Part shown: positions 14,872-23,787 of the stretch, piece after piece
How positions within the stretch are numbered: the first letter of the stretch is position 1
How the letters are laid out: each line of letters begins with the position of its first letter
From: Luoshenia tenuis
GTDB lineage: Bacteria; Bacillota; Clostridia; Christensenellales; GCA-900066905
DNA length: 64,000 bases
Assembly (NCBI RefSeq): GCF_014384745.1
Contig: NZ_JACRSO010000002.1
Coordinates: forward strand, 124,001-188,000
Direction of reading: 5' to 3'
Position numbers and translations under genes: made by a program
Notes under the pieces: generated by a model
Told to the model about the DNA's origin: nothing
Databases searched by the model: none
The model's input: the letters and a program-made list of their open reading frames with translations, nothing else

Positions 14872-16527
14872 TTATTTGCGGTTGCGCAGCTCTACCCGGC
14901 GGATCTTGCCCGAGATGGTCTTGGGCAGTTCCTCCACATACTCCACCACCCTGGGATATTTGTAGGGAGCCGTATTGGTTTTAACGTAATTTTGCAGTTC
15001 CTTGGTCAGCGCGTCGCTGGCCTCATACCCTTGGGCCAGTACGATCGTCGCCTTGACCACGATCCCGCGGACCGGGTCCTCCGCGCCGGAGATAGCGGCC
15101 TCCAAAACCGCCGGATGCTGTAGCAGTACGCTCTCCACCTCAAAGGGCCCGATGCGGTAACCGGAGGATTTGATCACATCGTCCGCCCGGCCCTCATACC
15201 AGAAATAGCCCTGCTCATCCTTCCAGGCCATATCACCCGTATAATAAACGTCATCATGCCACATTTTAGCCGTCAGCGCATCGTCGCGATAGTAGCCGCG
15301 GAACATGCCCAGCGGTTTGCCCTTATCGGTACGGATCACGATCTGCCCGACCTCGCCGGGCTTGGAGGGCTTGCCGTCCTCATCCACGATATCGATGTCA
15401 TAGCCCGGAGAGGGAAGACCCATGGAACCCGGCCGCGGCTCCATCCAGGGGTAAGTCGCCACCGTCAGCGTGGTCTCCGTCTGGCCAAATCCCTCATAGA
15501 GCTTGATACCGGTCAGTTTGTGGAACTGGTTGAACACCTCCGGATTGAGCGGCTCGCCCGCTACGGTACAATAGGACAGCGAGCTTAAATCGTAGGAAGA
15601 GAAATTCGCCTTGATCAAGAAACGATAGATGGTGGGCGGCGCGCAGAAAGTCGTGATGCGGTATTTCTCCAGCACGGCCAGCAGGTCTTCCGGGATGAAT
15701 TTGTCAAAGTCGTAGACAAAGACCACTGTTTCGGCCATCCACTGTCCATAGAGCTTGCCCCATACCGCCTTGCCCCATCCAGTATCCGATACGGTCAGAT
15801 GGATGCCATCCTCCTGCACCTGATGCCAAAAGGCACCAGTGACGATATGCCCCAGAGGATAGACAAAATCGTGCCCCACCATTTTGGGCATTCCCGTAGT
15901 TCCGGAGGTGAAGTAAAGCAGCATCATGTCTTCATTATGCGTAGCTTCCTCGCCGGCAGGGCGCGGGAACACATCGCTGCACGCCTCCATCCCCGCATCC
16001 AGGTTGAGCCAGCCCTCCCGGTCGCCATTGACGATAAACTTCATCTCCAGCGTGGGCGATTCAGCCTGGCTGGCCTCCACATGCTCGGCGATCTCCCCAT
16101 CCGAGGTGCAGATGATGGCCTTGACGCTTGCCGCATTGTTGCGGTACACCAGATCCTTTTTCGTCAAAAGATGGGTCGCCGGGATGCAGACCGCGCCCAG
16201 CTTATGCAGCGCGATGATGGCAAACCAGAACTGATAATGGCGCTTAAGGATCAGCATGACTTTATCGCCGCGCTTGATGCCCTGGCTTTTCAAGTAGTTT
16301 GCCACTTTATTACTGTTGCGCATGATGTCGGCAAAGGTAAAGCGCCGCTCGTCCCCGGCCACATTGGTCCAAAGCAGGGCCAGCTTATCGGGCTTTTCCA
16401 TGCCCAGTCGGTCCACCACGTCAAAGCCGTAGTTAAAGTTCTCCGGTACGTTGACCTTAAAGTTCTCCTTAAAATCCTTATAAGAAGAAAATTCGCTGCG
16501 GGTTAAAAATTCTTCAAAGATACGCAT
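14872..16527 (-). CDS. AMP-forming acyl-CoA synthetase (ACS/MACS type)
   Basis: This 551-residue adenylate-forming enzyme activates a carboxylic acid to its CoA thioester via an acyl-AMP. It shows the phosphate loop YFTSGTTGMPK (about 208-218), EGFGQTET (about 340), YTGDMAWKDEQGYFWYEGR, and the C-terminal catalytic Lys in PKTISGKIRR. Similarity is to medium-chain/aryl acyl-CoA synthetases; the acid is not known. It follows an XRE-cupin gene by 37 bases, and both lie behind a T-box leader, so supply of an uncharged tRNA should control it. See the T-box entry for a tentative isoleucine link. Confidence 0.88.
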   Translation of the reverse strand: MRIFEEFLTRSEFSSYKDFKENFKVNVPENFNYGFDVVDRLGMEKPDKLALLWTNVAGDERRFTFADIMRNSNKVANYLKSQGIKRGDKVMLILKRHYQFWFAIIALHKLGAVCIPATHLLTKKDLVYRNNAASVKAIICTSDGEIAEHVEASQAESPTLEMKFIVNGDREGWLNLDAGMEACSDVFPRPAGEEATHNEDMMLLYFTSGTTGMPKMVGHDFVYPLGHIVTGAFWHQVQEDGIHLTVSDTGWGKAVWGKLYGQWMAETVVFVYDFDKFIPEDLLAVLEKYRITTFCAPPTIYRFLIKANFSSYDLSSLSYCTVAGEPLNPEVFNQFHKLTGIKLYEGFGQTETTLTVATYPWMEPRPGSMGLPSPGYDIDIVDEDGKPSKPGEVGQIVIRTDKGKPLGMFRGYYRDDALTAKMWHDDVYYTGDMAWKDEQGYFWYEGRADDVIKSSGYRIGPFEVESVLLQHPAVLEAAISGAEDPVRGIVVKATIVLAQGYEASDALTKELQNYVKTNTAPYKYPRVVEYVEELPKTISGKIRRVELRNRK

Positions 16528-16564
16528 TTTAAAAACTCCTTACGCAAGTAAAATATCAATAGCC

Positions 16565-17122
16565 CTACTTCATGATGATGGCCAGGAATTCCGCGTCGCC
16601 ATCCAGCGCTTCCATGGCGTGGGGATAACCTGAATCGTAATAAATACAATCCCCCGCCTCCATGATGAACTCGCTCTCCCCTACGAGAATGCGCATCTTT
16701 CCGGAAAGCATAAAGTCGAATTCCTGCCCTTCATGGCTGTTGCGCTCCGGGCAGCCGGCCTTGTCCGGCTCATAGGGCACGCGTACCTGAAAGGGTTCCG
16801 CCTTTTTATTGCTGAAGGTGGGCGCCAGGTGCTGGTAGCGGTAGGCTTTGCGCCGGTCGATCGCCAGTCCCTCTCCCTTTTTGATGAAGCAGCACATGTG
16901 CAGCTTCGGGCTGTCGCCGGTGAGTAAATCAGTAAAATCCACGCCCAAGAAATTGGCGATCTTATAAAGCAGGCTAAAGGAGAAATCCTCTCCACCCGCC
17001 TCATAACGGGCGTACTGTTCCGCCGTCATGGAAAGGTGCTCGGCCATCTGCTCTGCACTAATGCCTAAAATATCCCGCAGCACCTGTATGCGCATGGCAA
17101 TCTGTTTAATCTGTTCCTGCAT
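16565..17122 (-). CDS. XRE-family regulator with C-terminal cupin
   Basis: This 185-residue protein joins an N-terminal XRE helix-turn-helix (about residues 8-62) to a C-terminal cupin (about 105-183, with SHEGQEFDFMLSG and GDCIYYDSGYPHAM supplying metal-binding His/Glu). Such proteins sense small metabolites. The start at 17122 follows AAAGGAG and lies about 37 bases after the T-box terminator. It precedes the acyl-CoA synthetase and is probably its co-regulator. Confidence 0.87.
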   Translation of the reverse strand: MQEQIKQIAMRIQVLRDILGISAEQMAEHLSMTAEQYARYEAGGEDFSFSLLYKIANFLGVDFTDLLTGDSPKLHMCCFIKKGEGLAIDRRKAYRYQHLAPTFSNKKAEPFQVRVPYEPDKAGCPERNSHEGQEFDFMLSGKMRILVGESEFIMEAGDCIYYDSGYPHAMEALDGDAEFLAIIMK

Positions 17123-17158
17123 GTTTTTTCTCTCCTTTACTAACGTCCTTGGGGTATT

Positions 17159-17195
17159 AAAAAACCTCCTACATCTCATATGAGACGCAGGAGGC
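17159..17195 (-). terminator. Intrinsic terminator of the T-box leader
   Basis: The 14-bp stem (with G-U pairs) is CCTCCTGCGTCTCA against TGAGATGTAGGAGG with a two-base loop, followed by TTTTTT on the minus strand. It should form when the cognate tRNA is charged. Confidence 0.9.
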
Positions 17196-17432
17196 TCTTG
17201 CGCGGTACCACTCAAATTGATTGGATAAACCAATCCTCTTTAGCCGGATTCCATCAAATCCGCTATCTGTAACGGGATATCCCGTGACCCCTTACTTGGA
17301 AACACCCTTTGAGAGGTCAAGCTCCGGAGTGATGGCCCGATGAACATAGCTGCCAGTTTGCACCAACCACTGGCTCTCTGCAAGCGTCTGCCCTTTGGCT
17401 TTCTCCATCATTGCACTGATGTTTAATTGATT
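17159..17432 (-). promoter_or_regulatory. T-box riboswitch leader
   Basis: On the minus strand a leader of about 270 bases has all T-box hallmarks. These are a Stem I start ATGATGGAGAAAG, the AGAGAGCC...GGTTGGTG distal motifs (around 17360-17380), the T-box core TGGTACCGCG at 17201-17210, and a terminator stem (17165-17194) ending in six T (17159-17164). Pairing GGAG with CTCC (17326-17329) places a candidate specifier ATC (Ile) at 17331-17333; this assignment is tentative. The leader reads directly into the XRE-cupin and acyl-CoA synthetase genes. Confidence 0.88.
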
Positions 17433-17438
17433 GCACTT

Positions 17439-17468
17439 ACTCTAGCATATCTTATCCCGGTTCGTCAA
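17439..17468 (-). promoter_or_regulatory. Promoter of the T-box transcript
   Basis: On the minus strand TTGACG (17463-17468), an 18-base spacer and TAGAGT (17439-17444) lie just after the DapA-family stop. A start near 17432 fits the beginning of Stem I. Confidence 0.5.
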
Positions 17469-17475
17469 GCACTTT

Positions 17476-18393
17476 TTACATTTTTAACCCGAGATTTTCC
17501 ATCTGCTGGCAGATGACCGCGCGCACGCGAGGCAGCTCCGCGACCAGTTTCTGCTCTAACGCGGCCATGCAGGGTTCTTTAAACAACTTAAAGTCAAACC
17601 CGCGCGCCAGGCACCCCAGTTTATAACCGTAAGGGAAGCCGATCTTTTTCAGTTCATCGGTCACCGCTACCACAGCCTTTTGTGCGGCGCTAGCCCGTAC
17701 CATGTCTCCCGCGCGGTAGGCATTTAAGATCTCGTGCAGCACCTCGGGTATGATGCCGCCGCAGGATACCGTGCAGCCCTTGACGCCCGCCGTCAGGCCA
17801 GGGAGCAGCAATTCCTCAAACCCCACCATCACGTTGATATCGATCTTTTGTTCCTCCAGGGCGCGCATGAGCTGGTACGTAAAGCGAATGTCGCCGCTGG
17901 ACTCCTTTACCCCCACCACATTGGGATGGGCGCACAGCGAGAGCAGGTTATCCATCTGTATGGCGCTGGTAAAGCCGGGCGCATTATACAGGATGACCGG
18001 GAGCGGCGCATTTTCCACCACCTCCTTGAGATAGGTGAGGATATACTCTTGCGGATAGGGATAATAATAGGGCGCGCAGATTACCACCGCGTCCGCGCCG
18101 GCTCGGGCGCTATATTGCGCCAGCGCAATGGAATCCTTCAGCTTCACATCGCACACGCCCGGCGTTACCCTGAGCTTGCCCTCGCCCGCCTCCAACACCG
18201 CATCGATCAGCGCCTTTTTCTCGTCCATATCCATATGGAGGAATTCGCCCACATTGCTTACGCAAAAGGCACCATCTACCTTTTTTTCGACCAAGAATCG
18301 CGTAATGGCCTTGGCCTGCTCCGTGTCGACCCGCCCCTGCGCATCAAAGGGCGTCATCATGGCGCTGTAGATCCCTTCCGGTTTCATCATCAT
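17476..18393 (-). CDS. DapA/NAL-family aldolase or synthase
   Basis: This 305-residue TIM-barrel enzyme of the dihydrodipicolinate synthase/N-acetylneuraminate lyase family makes or breaks pyruvate C-C bonds through a Schiff base. The catalytic Lys is in GVKESSGD and the barrel Tyr in LYNAPG. No lysine genes are nearby, and a private promoter with a 19-base palindrome suggests a regulated catabolic role such as sugar-acid or amino-acid aldol cleavage. The ATG at 18393 is chosen because AGAAGGGG lies 6 bases before it. Confidence 0.82.
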   Translation of the reverse strand: MMMKPEGIYSAMMTPFDAQGRVDTEQAKAITRFLVEKKVDGAFCVSNVGEFLHMDMDEKKALIDAVLEAGEGKLRVTPGVCDVKLKDSIALAQYSARAGADAVVICAPYYYPYPQEYILTYLKEVVENAPLPVILYNAPGFTSAIQMDNLLSLCAHPNVVGVKESSGDIRFTYQLMRALEEQKIDINVMVGFEELLLPGLTAGVKGCTVSCGGIIPEVLHEILNAYRAGDMVRASAAQKAVVAVTDELKKIGFPYGYKLGCLARGFDFKLFKEPCMAALEQKLVAELPRVRAVICQQMENLGLKM

Positions 18394-18446
18394 TTCCAAC
18401 CCCTTCTAAAATTTATCTTCCGCCCCCAGGTTTCAAATACGCTATC

Positions 18447-18479
18447 ATTATAAAATAGAACCCCTGTAAAGTACAGGGG
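18447..18479 (-). promoter_or_regulatory. DapA-family promoter with palindromic operator
   Basis: A minus-strand TATAAT lies at 18447-18452. Over its -35 region sits a perfect palindrome CCCCTGTA-AAG-TACAGGGG (18461-18479). A repressor bound there would block polymerase. The repressor is unidentified; neither XRE-cupin protein nearby is an obvious match. Confidence 0.6.
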
Positions 18480-18709
18480 GACAATTCACCCCAGCGGCTA
18501 TAGCGGTAAAATCCAAAATTCTGGCACACCAATACTAAACAGTAGGTAAAAAACACGCTGTTGCCGGGAACATCAAAAATTTTTTGTCGCTATTTTAGCT
18601 GTTCTTTCATTTTTATAAAAACGCTGAAACGCCTGATAATAGGGGGATTAACGCTTCTGCGTATACTTATCATCACCTCCACGGTCAAGACCGGCGCGCA
18701 GAATAACTA
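18480..18709. other. Divergent intergenic region, AT-rich, no gene seen
   Basis: About 230 bases between the DapA-family promoter and the promoter of the polyamine operon contain no frame with a ribosome site and no clear hairpin. Confidence 0.5.
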
Positions 18710-18739
18710 TTGACATGTTTTGCCTAAATATGTTTTAAT
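18710..18739 (+). promoter_or_regulatory. Sigma-A promoter of the XRE-potABCD operon
   Basis: TTGACA (18710-18715), an 18-base spacer and TTTAAT (18734-18739) precede the regulator gene by about 70 bases. Confidence 0.65.
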
Positions 18740-18762
18740 ACTTCTGCCAATTGTTTAGTTTA

Positions 18763-18781
18763 TTTAAACTTAATGTTTAAA
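18763..18781. promoter_or_regulatory. Palindromic operator candidate for the XRE-cupin repressor
   Basis: TTTAAAC-TTAAT-GTTTAAA is a perfect 19-base inverted repeat between the promoter and the ribosome site, the place for autorepression. Its binding by the downstream regulator is inferred. Confidence 0.55.
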
Positions 18782-18810
18782 GATTTGTACCCAGAAAGAG
18801 GGGGTTGAAA

Positions 18811-19350
18811 GTGGAAATCGGCAGTAAGATCAAACGCATGCGGATGCAGCACGGGCTGACCCAGCAGGAGCTGGCGGACCGGTGTGAACTATCCAAGGGG
18901 TTTATCTCCCAGCTGGAGCGGGATCTGGCCTCGCCCTCCATCGCCACGCTGATGGACATCCTCGAATGTTTGGGGACGGATCTAAAGAACTTTTTTAACG
19001 AAGACTCGGCTGAAAAGGTGATCTTCTCGGCGGAGGATACTTTTATCAAGACCAACGAGGAGCTGGGGACGACGATCGAATGGTTGGTGCCCAACTGCCA
19101 GAAGAACGATATGGAACCCATTTTGATGACCCTACAGCCCGGTAAATGTACGGATTCCGACAGCCCGCACAGCGGCGAGGAGTTCGGTTACGTGCTCTCC
19201 GGCACCATTCAGGTGCATTTGGGCAACCAACGTTACCGGGCCCGTAAAGGAGACGCTTTCTACTTCCCCGCCGATACGGCGCACAGCATCAGCAACCCGG
19301 GTAAGTCGGCGGCCAAATTCCTGTGGGTATCGACGCCGCCCAGTTTTTAA
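18811..19350 (+). CDS. XRE-cupin regulator of polyamine transport (PuuR-like)
   Basis: This 179-residue protein has an XRE helix-turn-helix (about residues 10-62, GLTQQELADRCELSKGFISQLE) and a C-terminal cupin (about 108-175, HSGEEFGYVLSG and FPADTAHSI). It resembles PuuR-like regulators that respond to polyamines. The start is GTG at 18811, 6 bases after AGAGGGGG. An in-frame TTG two codons earlier overlaps the ribosome site and is rejected. It heads the potABCD operon. Confidence 0.88.
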   Translation: MEIGSKIKRMRMQHGLTQQELADRCELSKGFISQLERDLASPSIATLMDILECLGTDLKNFFNEDSAEKVIFSAEDTFIKTNEELGTTIEWLVPNCQKNDMEPILMTLQPGKCTDSDSPHSGEEFGYVLSGTIQVHLGNQRYRARKGDAFYFPADTAHSISNPGKSAAKFLWVSTPPSF

Positions 19351-19380
19351 GTCACGATCATTTATGAGGAGGTCCGTCCC

Positions 19381-20431
<1,051 letters not shown>

Positions 20432-20439
<8 letters not shown>

Positions 20440-21250
20440 ACGTTATTTTGCCTATCCCTATAGCATCTGGATGGTGATCTTCATCGTCGTCCCCATGCTG
20501 CTGGTGCTCTATTATTCCTTTACCGACGGCAGCGGCGCCTTTACGATGGAAAACTTTCAAAAGTTTTTCCAGCCCATGTACCTGAATATTCTGTGGCGCT
20601 CTTTATGGCTGGCCTTTATCTCTACGGCGCTGTGCCTGCTGATCGGCTACCCGGCGGCGCTGGCGCTGGCCTCTAAGGACCTGAGCCGGGCCAAGGCCTT
20701 TTCGGTTCTGTTCATCGTGCCGATGTGGATGAACTTTTTGCTGCGCACCTATGCCTGGGTGGTACTGCTGGAGCGCACCGGCATTATCAACTCCTGGTTG
20801 ACGGCGCTGGGGCTGCCCATTCAAACGCTGCTATATACCGATGGCGCCATCATTTTGGGCATGGTCTATAACTTTTTGCCCTTTATGATCCTCCCCATCT
20901 ACTCGGTGCTGCGCAAGATGGACCGCTCCTACATCGAGGCGGCGGAGGACCTGGGCGCTAACGGGCTAACGGTGTTCCGCAAAATCACCCTGCCCATGAG
21001 CGTGCCCGGCGTGATCTCGGGCATCACCATGGTCTTTATGCCTGCGGCTTCCACCTTTGTAATTTCACGGTTATTGGGTGGCAGCAAGACCATGCTGATA
21101 GGCGATCTGATCGAAAATCAGTTTTTGCTCACGGGCGATATGAACTTTGGTTCCGCCCTGTCTGTGGCGCTGATGCTCTTTATCCTGCTGAGCATGGCGA
21201 TCATGAATGCGTTTGATAAGAACAAGAAGACGACGGGAGGGCTGTGGTAA
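20432..21250 (+). CDS. potB: Spermidine/putrescine permease PotB
   Basis: This 272-residue inner-membrane permease has about six transmembrane segments and the EAA loop EAAEDLGANGLTVFRKITLPMSVPG that contacts PotA. The ATG at 20432 is used because AAGGTG lies 6 bases upstream; it overlaps the potA end by 8 bases, which suggests translational coupling. Confidence 0.94.
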
Positions 21251-22026
21251 TGATGCGATTTTTACGGCGCAGCTATTTAACGCTGATCCTCATATTCCTC
21301 TACGCCCCCATTTTGGTGCTGATCGTCTATTCTTTTAACGACTCTAAGACCATGGGGAATTGGGGCGGCTTTACCTTCCGCTGGTATGCAGAGCTGTTTC
21401 AGGACCCGGAGATTCTCAACGCCCTTTTTTATACCGTCGTGATCGCGCTGCTTACGGCGCTGATCTCGATGGTGATCGGCACCATCGCGGCCATTGGGAT
21501 CCACTATCTCCCCCGGGTTTCGAGCATCTTTTATACCAATATAACCTATCTTCCCATCTTGAACCCGGACATCGTGACCGGTATCTCGCTGATGGTGCTC
21601 TATCTTTCTATGCAGATGGAATTGGGATTTGTTACCCTACTGCTCAGCCATATCACCTTTAGCGTACCTTACGTGATCTTTTCGGTGCTGCCTAAGCTGC
21701 GTCAGCTTAACCCCAATACCTACGAGGCGGCGCTGGATCTGGGCGCCAAACCGATGAAGGCGATTTGGCAGGTCACGATCCCAGAGATCATGCCCGGCAT
21801 CATTACAGGCGGCATTCTGGCCTTTACTCTGTCCTTGGACGACTTTGTCATCAGCTTTTTTACCACCGCGGGGATACAAAATCTCTCGATCCTAGTCTAC
21901 TCCATGGCCCGCCGCGGTATCAACCCAGCAATTAATGCCTTGTCGGCATTGATGTTTGTCTGCGTCCTGGCGCTACTGTTAATCGTCAACAAGCGCTCGG
22001 GCGAGGACGCGATCGACTTTATTTAA
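21250..22026 (+). CDS. potC: Spermidine/putrescine permease PotC
   Basis: This 258-residue partner permease has about six transmembrane segments and an EAA loop (EAALDLGAKPMKAIWQVTIPEIMPG). The ATG at 21250 shares one base with the potB stop (TAATG) and lies 9 bases after GGGAGG; an upstream GTG is too close to that site. Confidence 0.94.
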   Translation: MMRFLRRSYLTLILIFLYAPILVLIVYSFNDSKTMGNWGGFTFRWYAELFQDPEILNALFYTVVIALLTALISMVIGTIAAIGIHYLPRVSSIFYTNITYLPILNPDIVTGISLMVLYLSMQMELGFVTLLLSHITFSVPYVIFSVLPKLRQLNPNTYEAALDLGAKPMKAIWQVTIPEIMPGIITGGILAFTLSLDDFVISFFTTAGIQNLSILVYSMARRGINPAINALSALMFVCVLALLLIVNKRSGEDAIDFI

Positions 22027-22043
22027 CGGAGGGATATTGTACG

Positions 22044-23099
22044 ATGAAAAAAACGGGGACCCTGCTGCTCGCGCTGTTGCTGTTGGTAACCACCTGCTTT
22101 GCGTTGGTGGGCTGCCAGAACACCCCCACCGTGCAGGTGTACAACTGGGAGGATTATATCGATCCGGAAGTGCTCAAGGATTTTGAGGAAGAGACCGGTA
22201 TCACCGTAAAATACTCCCGCTTTACGACGAACGAGGATATGTATGCGCTGATGGAAAAGGGCGGCGTCAGTTATGACGTGGTTTTCCCTTCGGATTATAT
22301 GATCGAGCGTATGATTCAAAACGACATGCTGCAGACCATCGATACCTCCAAGCTGGAGAACTACGGCAAGATCGGCGACCAGTTCAAGGATCTGGATTAC
22401 GACCCGAATAACGAGTACTCCGTTCCCTATATGTGGGGAACCGTGGGCATCCTTTACAATAAGACCATGGTGAACGGTACGCCGGACAGCTGGGATGTGC
22501 TGTGGGATGAACAGTATAAAGATCAAATTTTGATGATCGATTCCATCCGCGATTCTCTGGGCATCACCCTTAAAAAGCTGGGCTATTCGCTCAATACCCA
22601 GAATAAGGATGAGATTGAGGCGGCTAAGGTAGCCCTGCAGGAGCAGTGGCCGCTGGCGCTGGCCTATGTGGTGGACGAGGGCAAGGATAAGATGATCCGC
22701 GGCGAGGCGGCCATGGCCGTGGTCTGGTCGGGCGATGCGGTATACGCCATGAGCGAGAACGAGGACCTGGACTATTTCGTACCCAAGGAGGGGTCAAACT
22801 TCTGGTTCGACGCCATGGTCATCCCCAAAAATGCGAAGAACCCTGAGTACGCGCAGAAGTTTATCGACTTTATGTGCCGCCCGGACATCGCGGCCCGCAA
22901 TACCGAATACATCGGCTACTCTACCCCTGTGCCCGAGGCGCTGGATATTTTAGAGGAAAACGAGTATCCGTTTATGGAGGCCGAGGCCTTCAACCCTTCG
23001 GACGATGTCATCAATAACTGCGAGATCTTCCACGATCTGGGCGACAACCTCTCTTATTACGAGCAGATTTGGACCGAGATCAAAAACACCCCGCGATAA
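22044..23099 (+). CDS. potD: Spermidine/putrescine-binding lipoprotein PotD
   Basis: This 351-residue extracellular solute-binding protein has a lipoprotein signal peptide with the lipobox LVGC, Cys24 being the lipidated residue. The mature part begins near VQVYNWEDYIDPE, a hallmark of PotD-type binding proteins. It is the last gene of the operon, followed by a strong terminator. Confidence 0.95.
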   Translation: MKKTGTLLLALLLLVTTCFALVGCQNTPTVQVYNWEDYIDPEVLKDFEEETGITVKYSRFTTNEDMYALMEKGGVSYDVVFPSDYMIERMIQNDMLQTIDTSKLENYGKIGDQFKDLDYDPNNEYSVPYMWGTVGILYNKTMVNGTPDSWDVLWDEQYKDQILMIDSIRDSLGITLKKLGYSLNTQNKDEIEAAKVALQEQWPLALAYVVDEGKDKMIRGEAAMAVVWSGDAVYAMSENEDLDYFVPKEGSNFWFDAMVIPKNAKNPEYAQKFIDFMCRPDIAARNTEYIGYSTPVPEALDILEENEYPFMEAEAFNPSDDVINNCEIFHDLGDNLSYYEQIWTEIKNTPR

Positions 23100-23116
23100 A
23101 GCAGCGTAAATATAGT

Positions 23117-23155
23117 AAAAAAGGGCCCGGAGAAATTTCCTCCGGGCTCTTTTTA
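23117..23155 (+). terminator. Bidirectional terminator between potD and marR
   Basis: AGGGCCCGGAG and CTCCGGGCTCT form the stem, flanked by an A-run on the left and a T-run on the right. It serves potD and, in the other direction, overlaps the last codons of the convergent MarR gene. Confidence 0.9.
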
Positions 23156-23620
23156 TGCCTTTTTAATCTTTTGCTGCTTATCCTCCAGGATGCGCGCAAG
23201 CTCCCTTTGCATGTTGGCCGTCATCTGTACGATACACCGGTTCAACACCAGAATGTCCTCAGGCGGAAGGTTCGAAAGCATCAGCCGCTCGTTCTCATCT
23301 GAAACACGGCGCAGAAACTCGTATGCCTGCTCGCCCTTCTCTGTAGAAAAAATACGGGATATGCGGTGATCGCGCTGGTCGCCCTTGCGCTCTACCCAAC
23401 CAGCCCGCTCCATCCGCGTCAGCATGACGGTCAGGGTCGCTGGGCGTATATCCATGGCATGGGCCAGTTCGTTATGCGTACAACCGCTCATCTCATGCAG
23501 CAACATGATGACCGGCGGCTGCCCGGGAGAAAGCCCGATATCCCCCAGCTGCGCATCCACAAGCATACGGTGTAGCCGCCGGATCTGTCCGAACCGATGG
23601 CCAATATTGTTTTTCACCAT
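23153..23620 (-). CDS. MarR family transcriptional regulator
   Basis: This 155-residue winged-helix protein has CTHNELAHAMDIRPATLTVMLTRME as its recognition region (about residues 46-70) and a wing at RKGDQRDHRISR. The ATG at 23620 follows TTGGAG; a TTG 12 codons upstream has no ribosome site. It converges on the pot operon and stands alone, so its targets are unknown. Confidence 0.87.
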   Translation of the reverse strand: MVKNNIGHRFGQIRRLHRMLVDAQLGDIGLSPGQPPVIMLLHEMSGCTHNELAHAMDIRPATLTVMLTRMERAGWVERKGDQRDHRISRIFSTEKGEQAYEFLRRVSDENERLMLSNLPPEDILVLNRCIVQMTANMQRELARILEDKQQKIKKA

Positions 23621-23725
23621 TCTCAACTCCAACAACGTTTTTGCCACACCCCTCAATGCAGCACAAACACATTATAACCATGCAATTGTAAAATTGCAAA
23701 GCATCTGTTCATTTTTATTTTACCC

Positions 23726-23765
23726 AAAAGGGGCGCCAGCTACTTTTCTTGGCCAGCGCCCCTTT
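23726..23765 (-). terminator. Terminator of the hydrolase-tetR-CofE-like operon
   Basis: GGGGCGC (23730-23736) and GCGCCCC (23756-23762) form the stem with A/T flanks; the minus strand ends in four T only, so efficiency is uncertain. Confidence 0.6.
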
Positions 23766-23787
23766 AATCGTTGTATCTATCTAGCGA

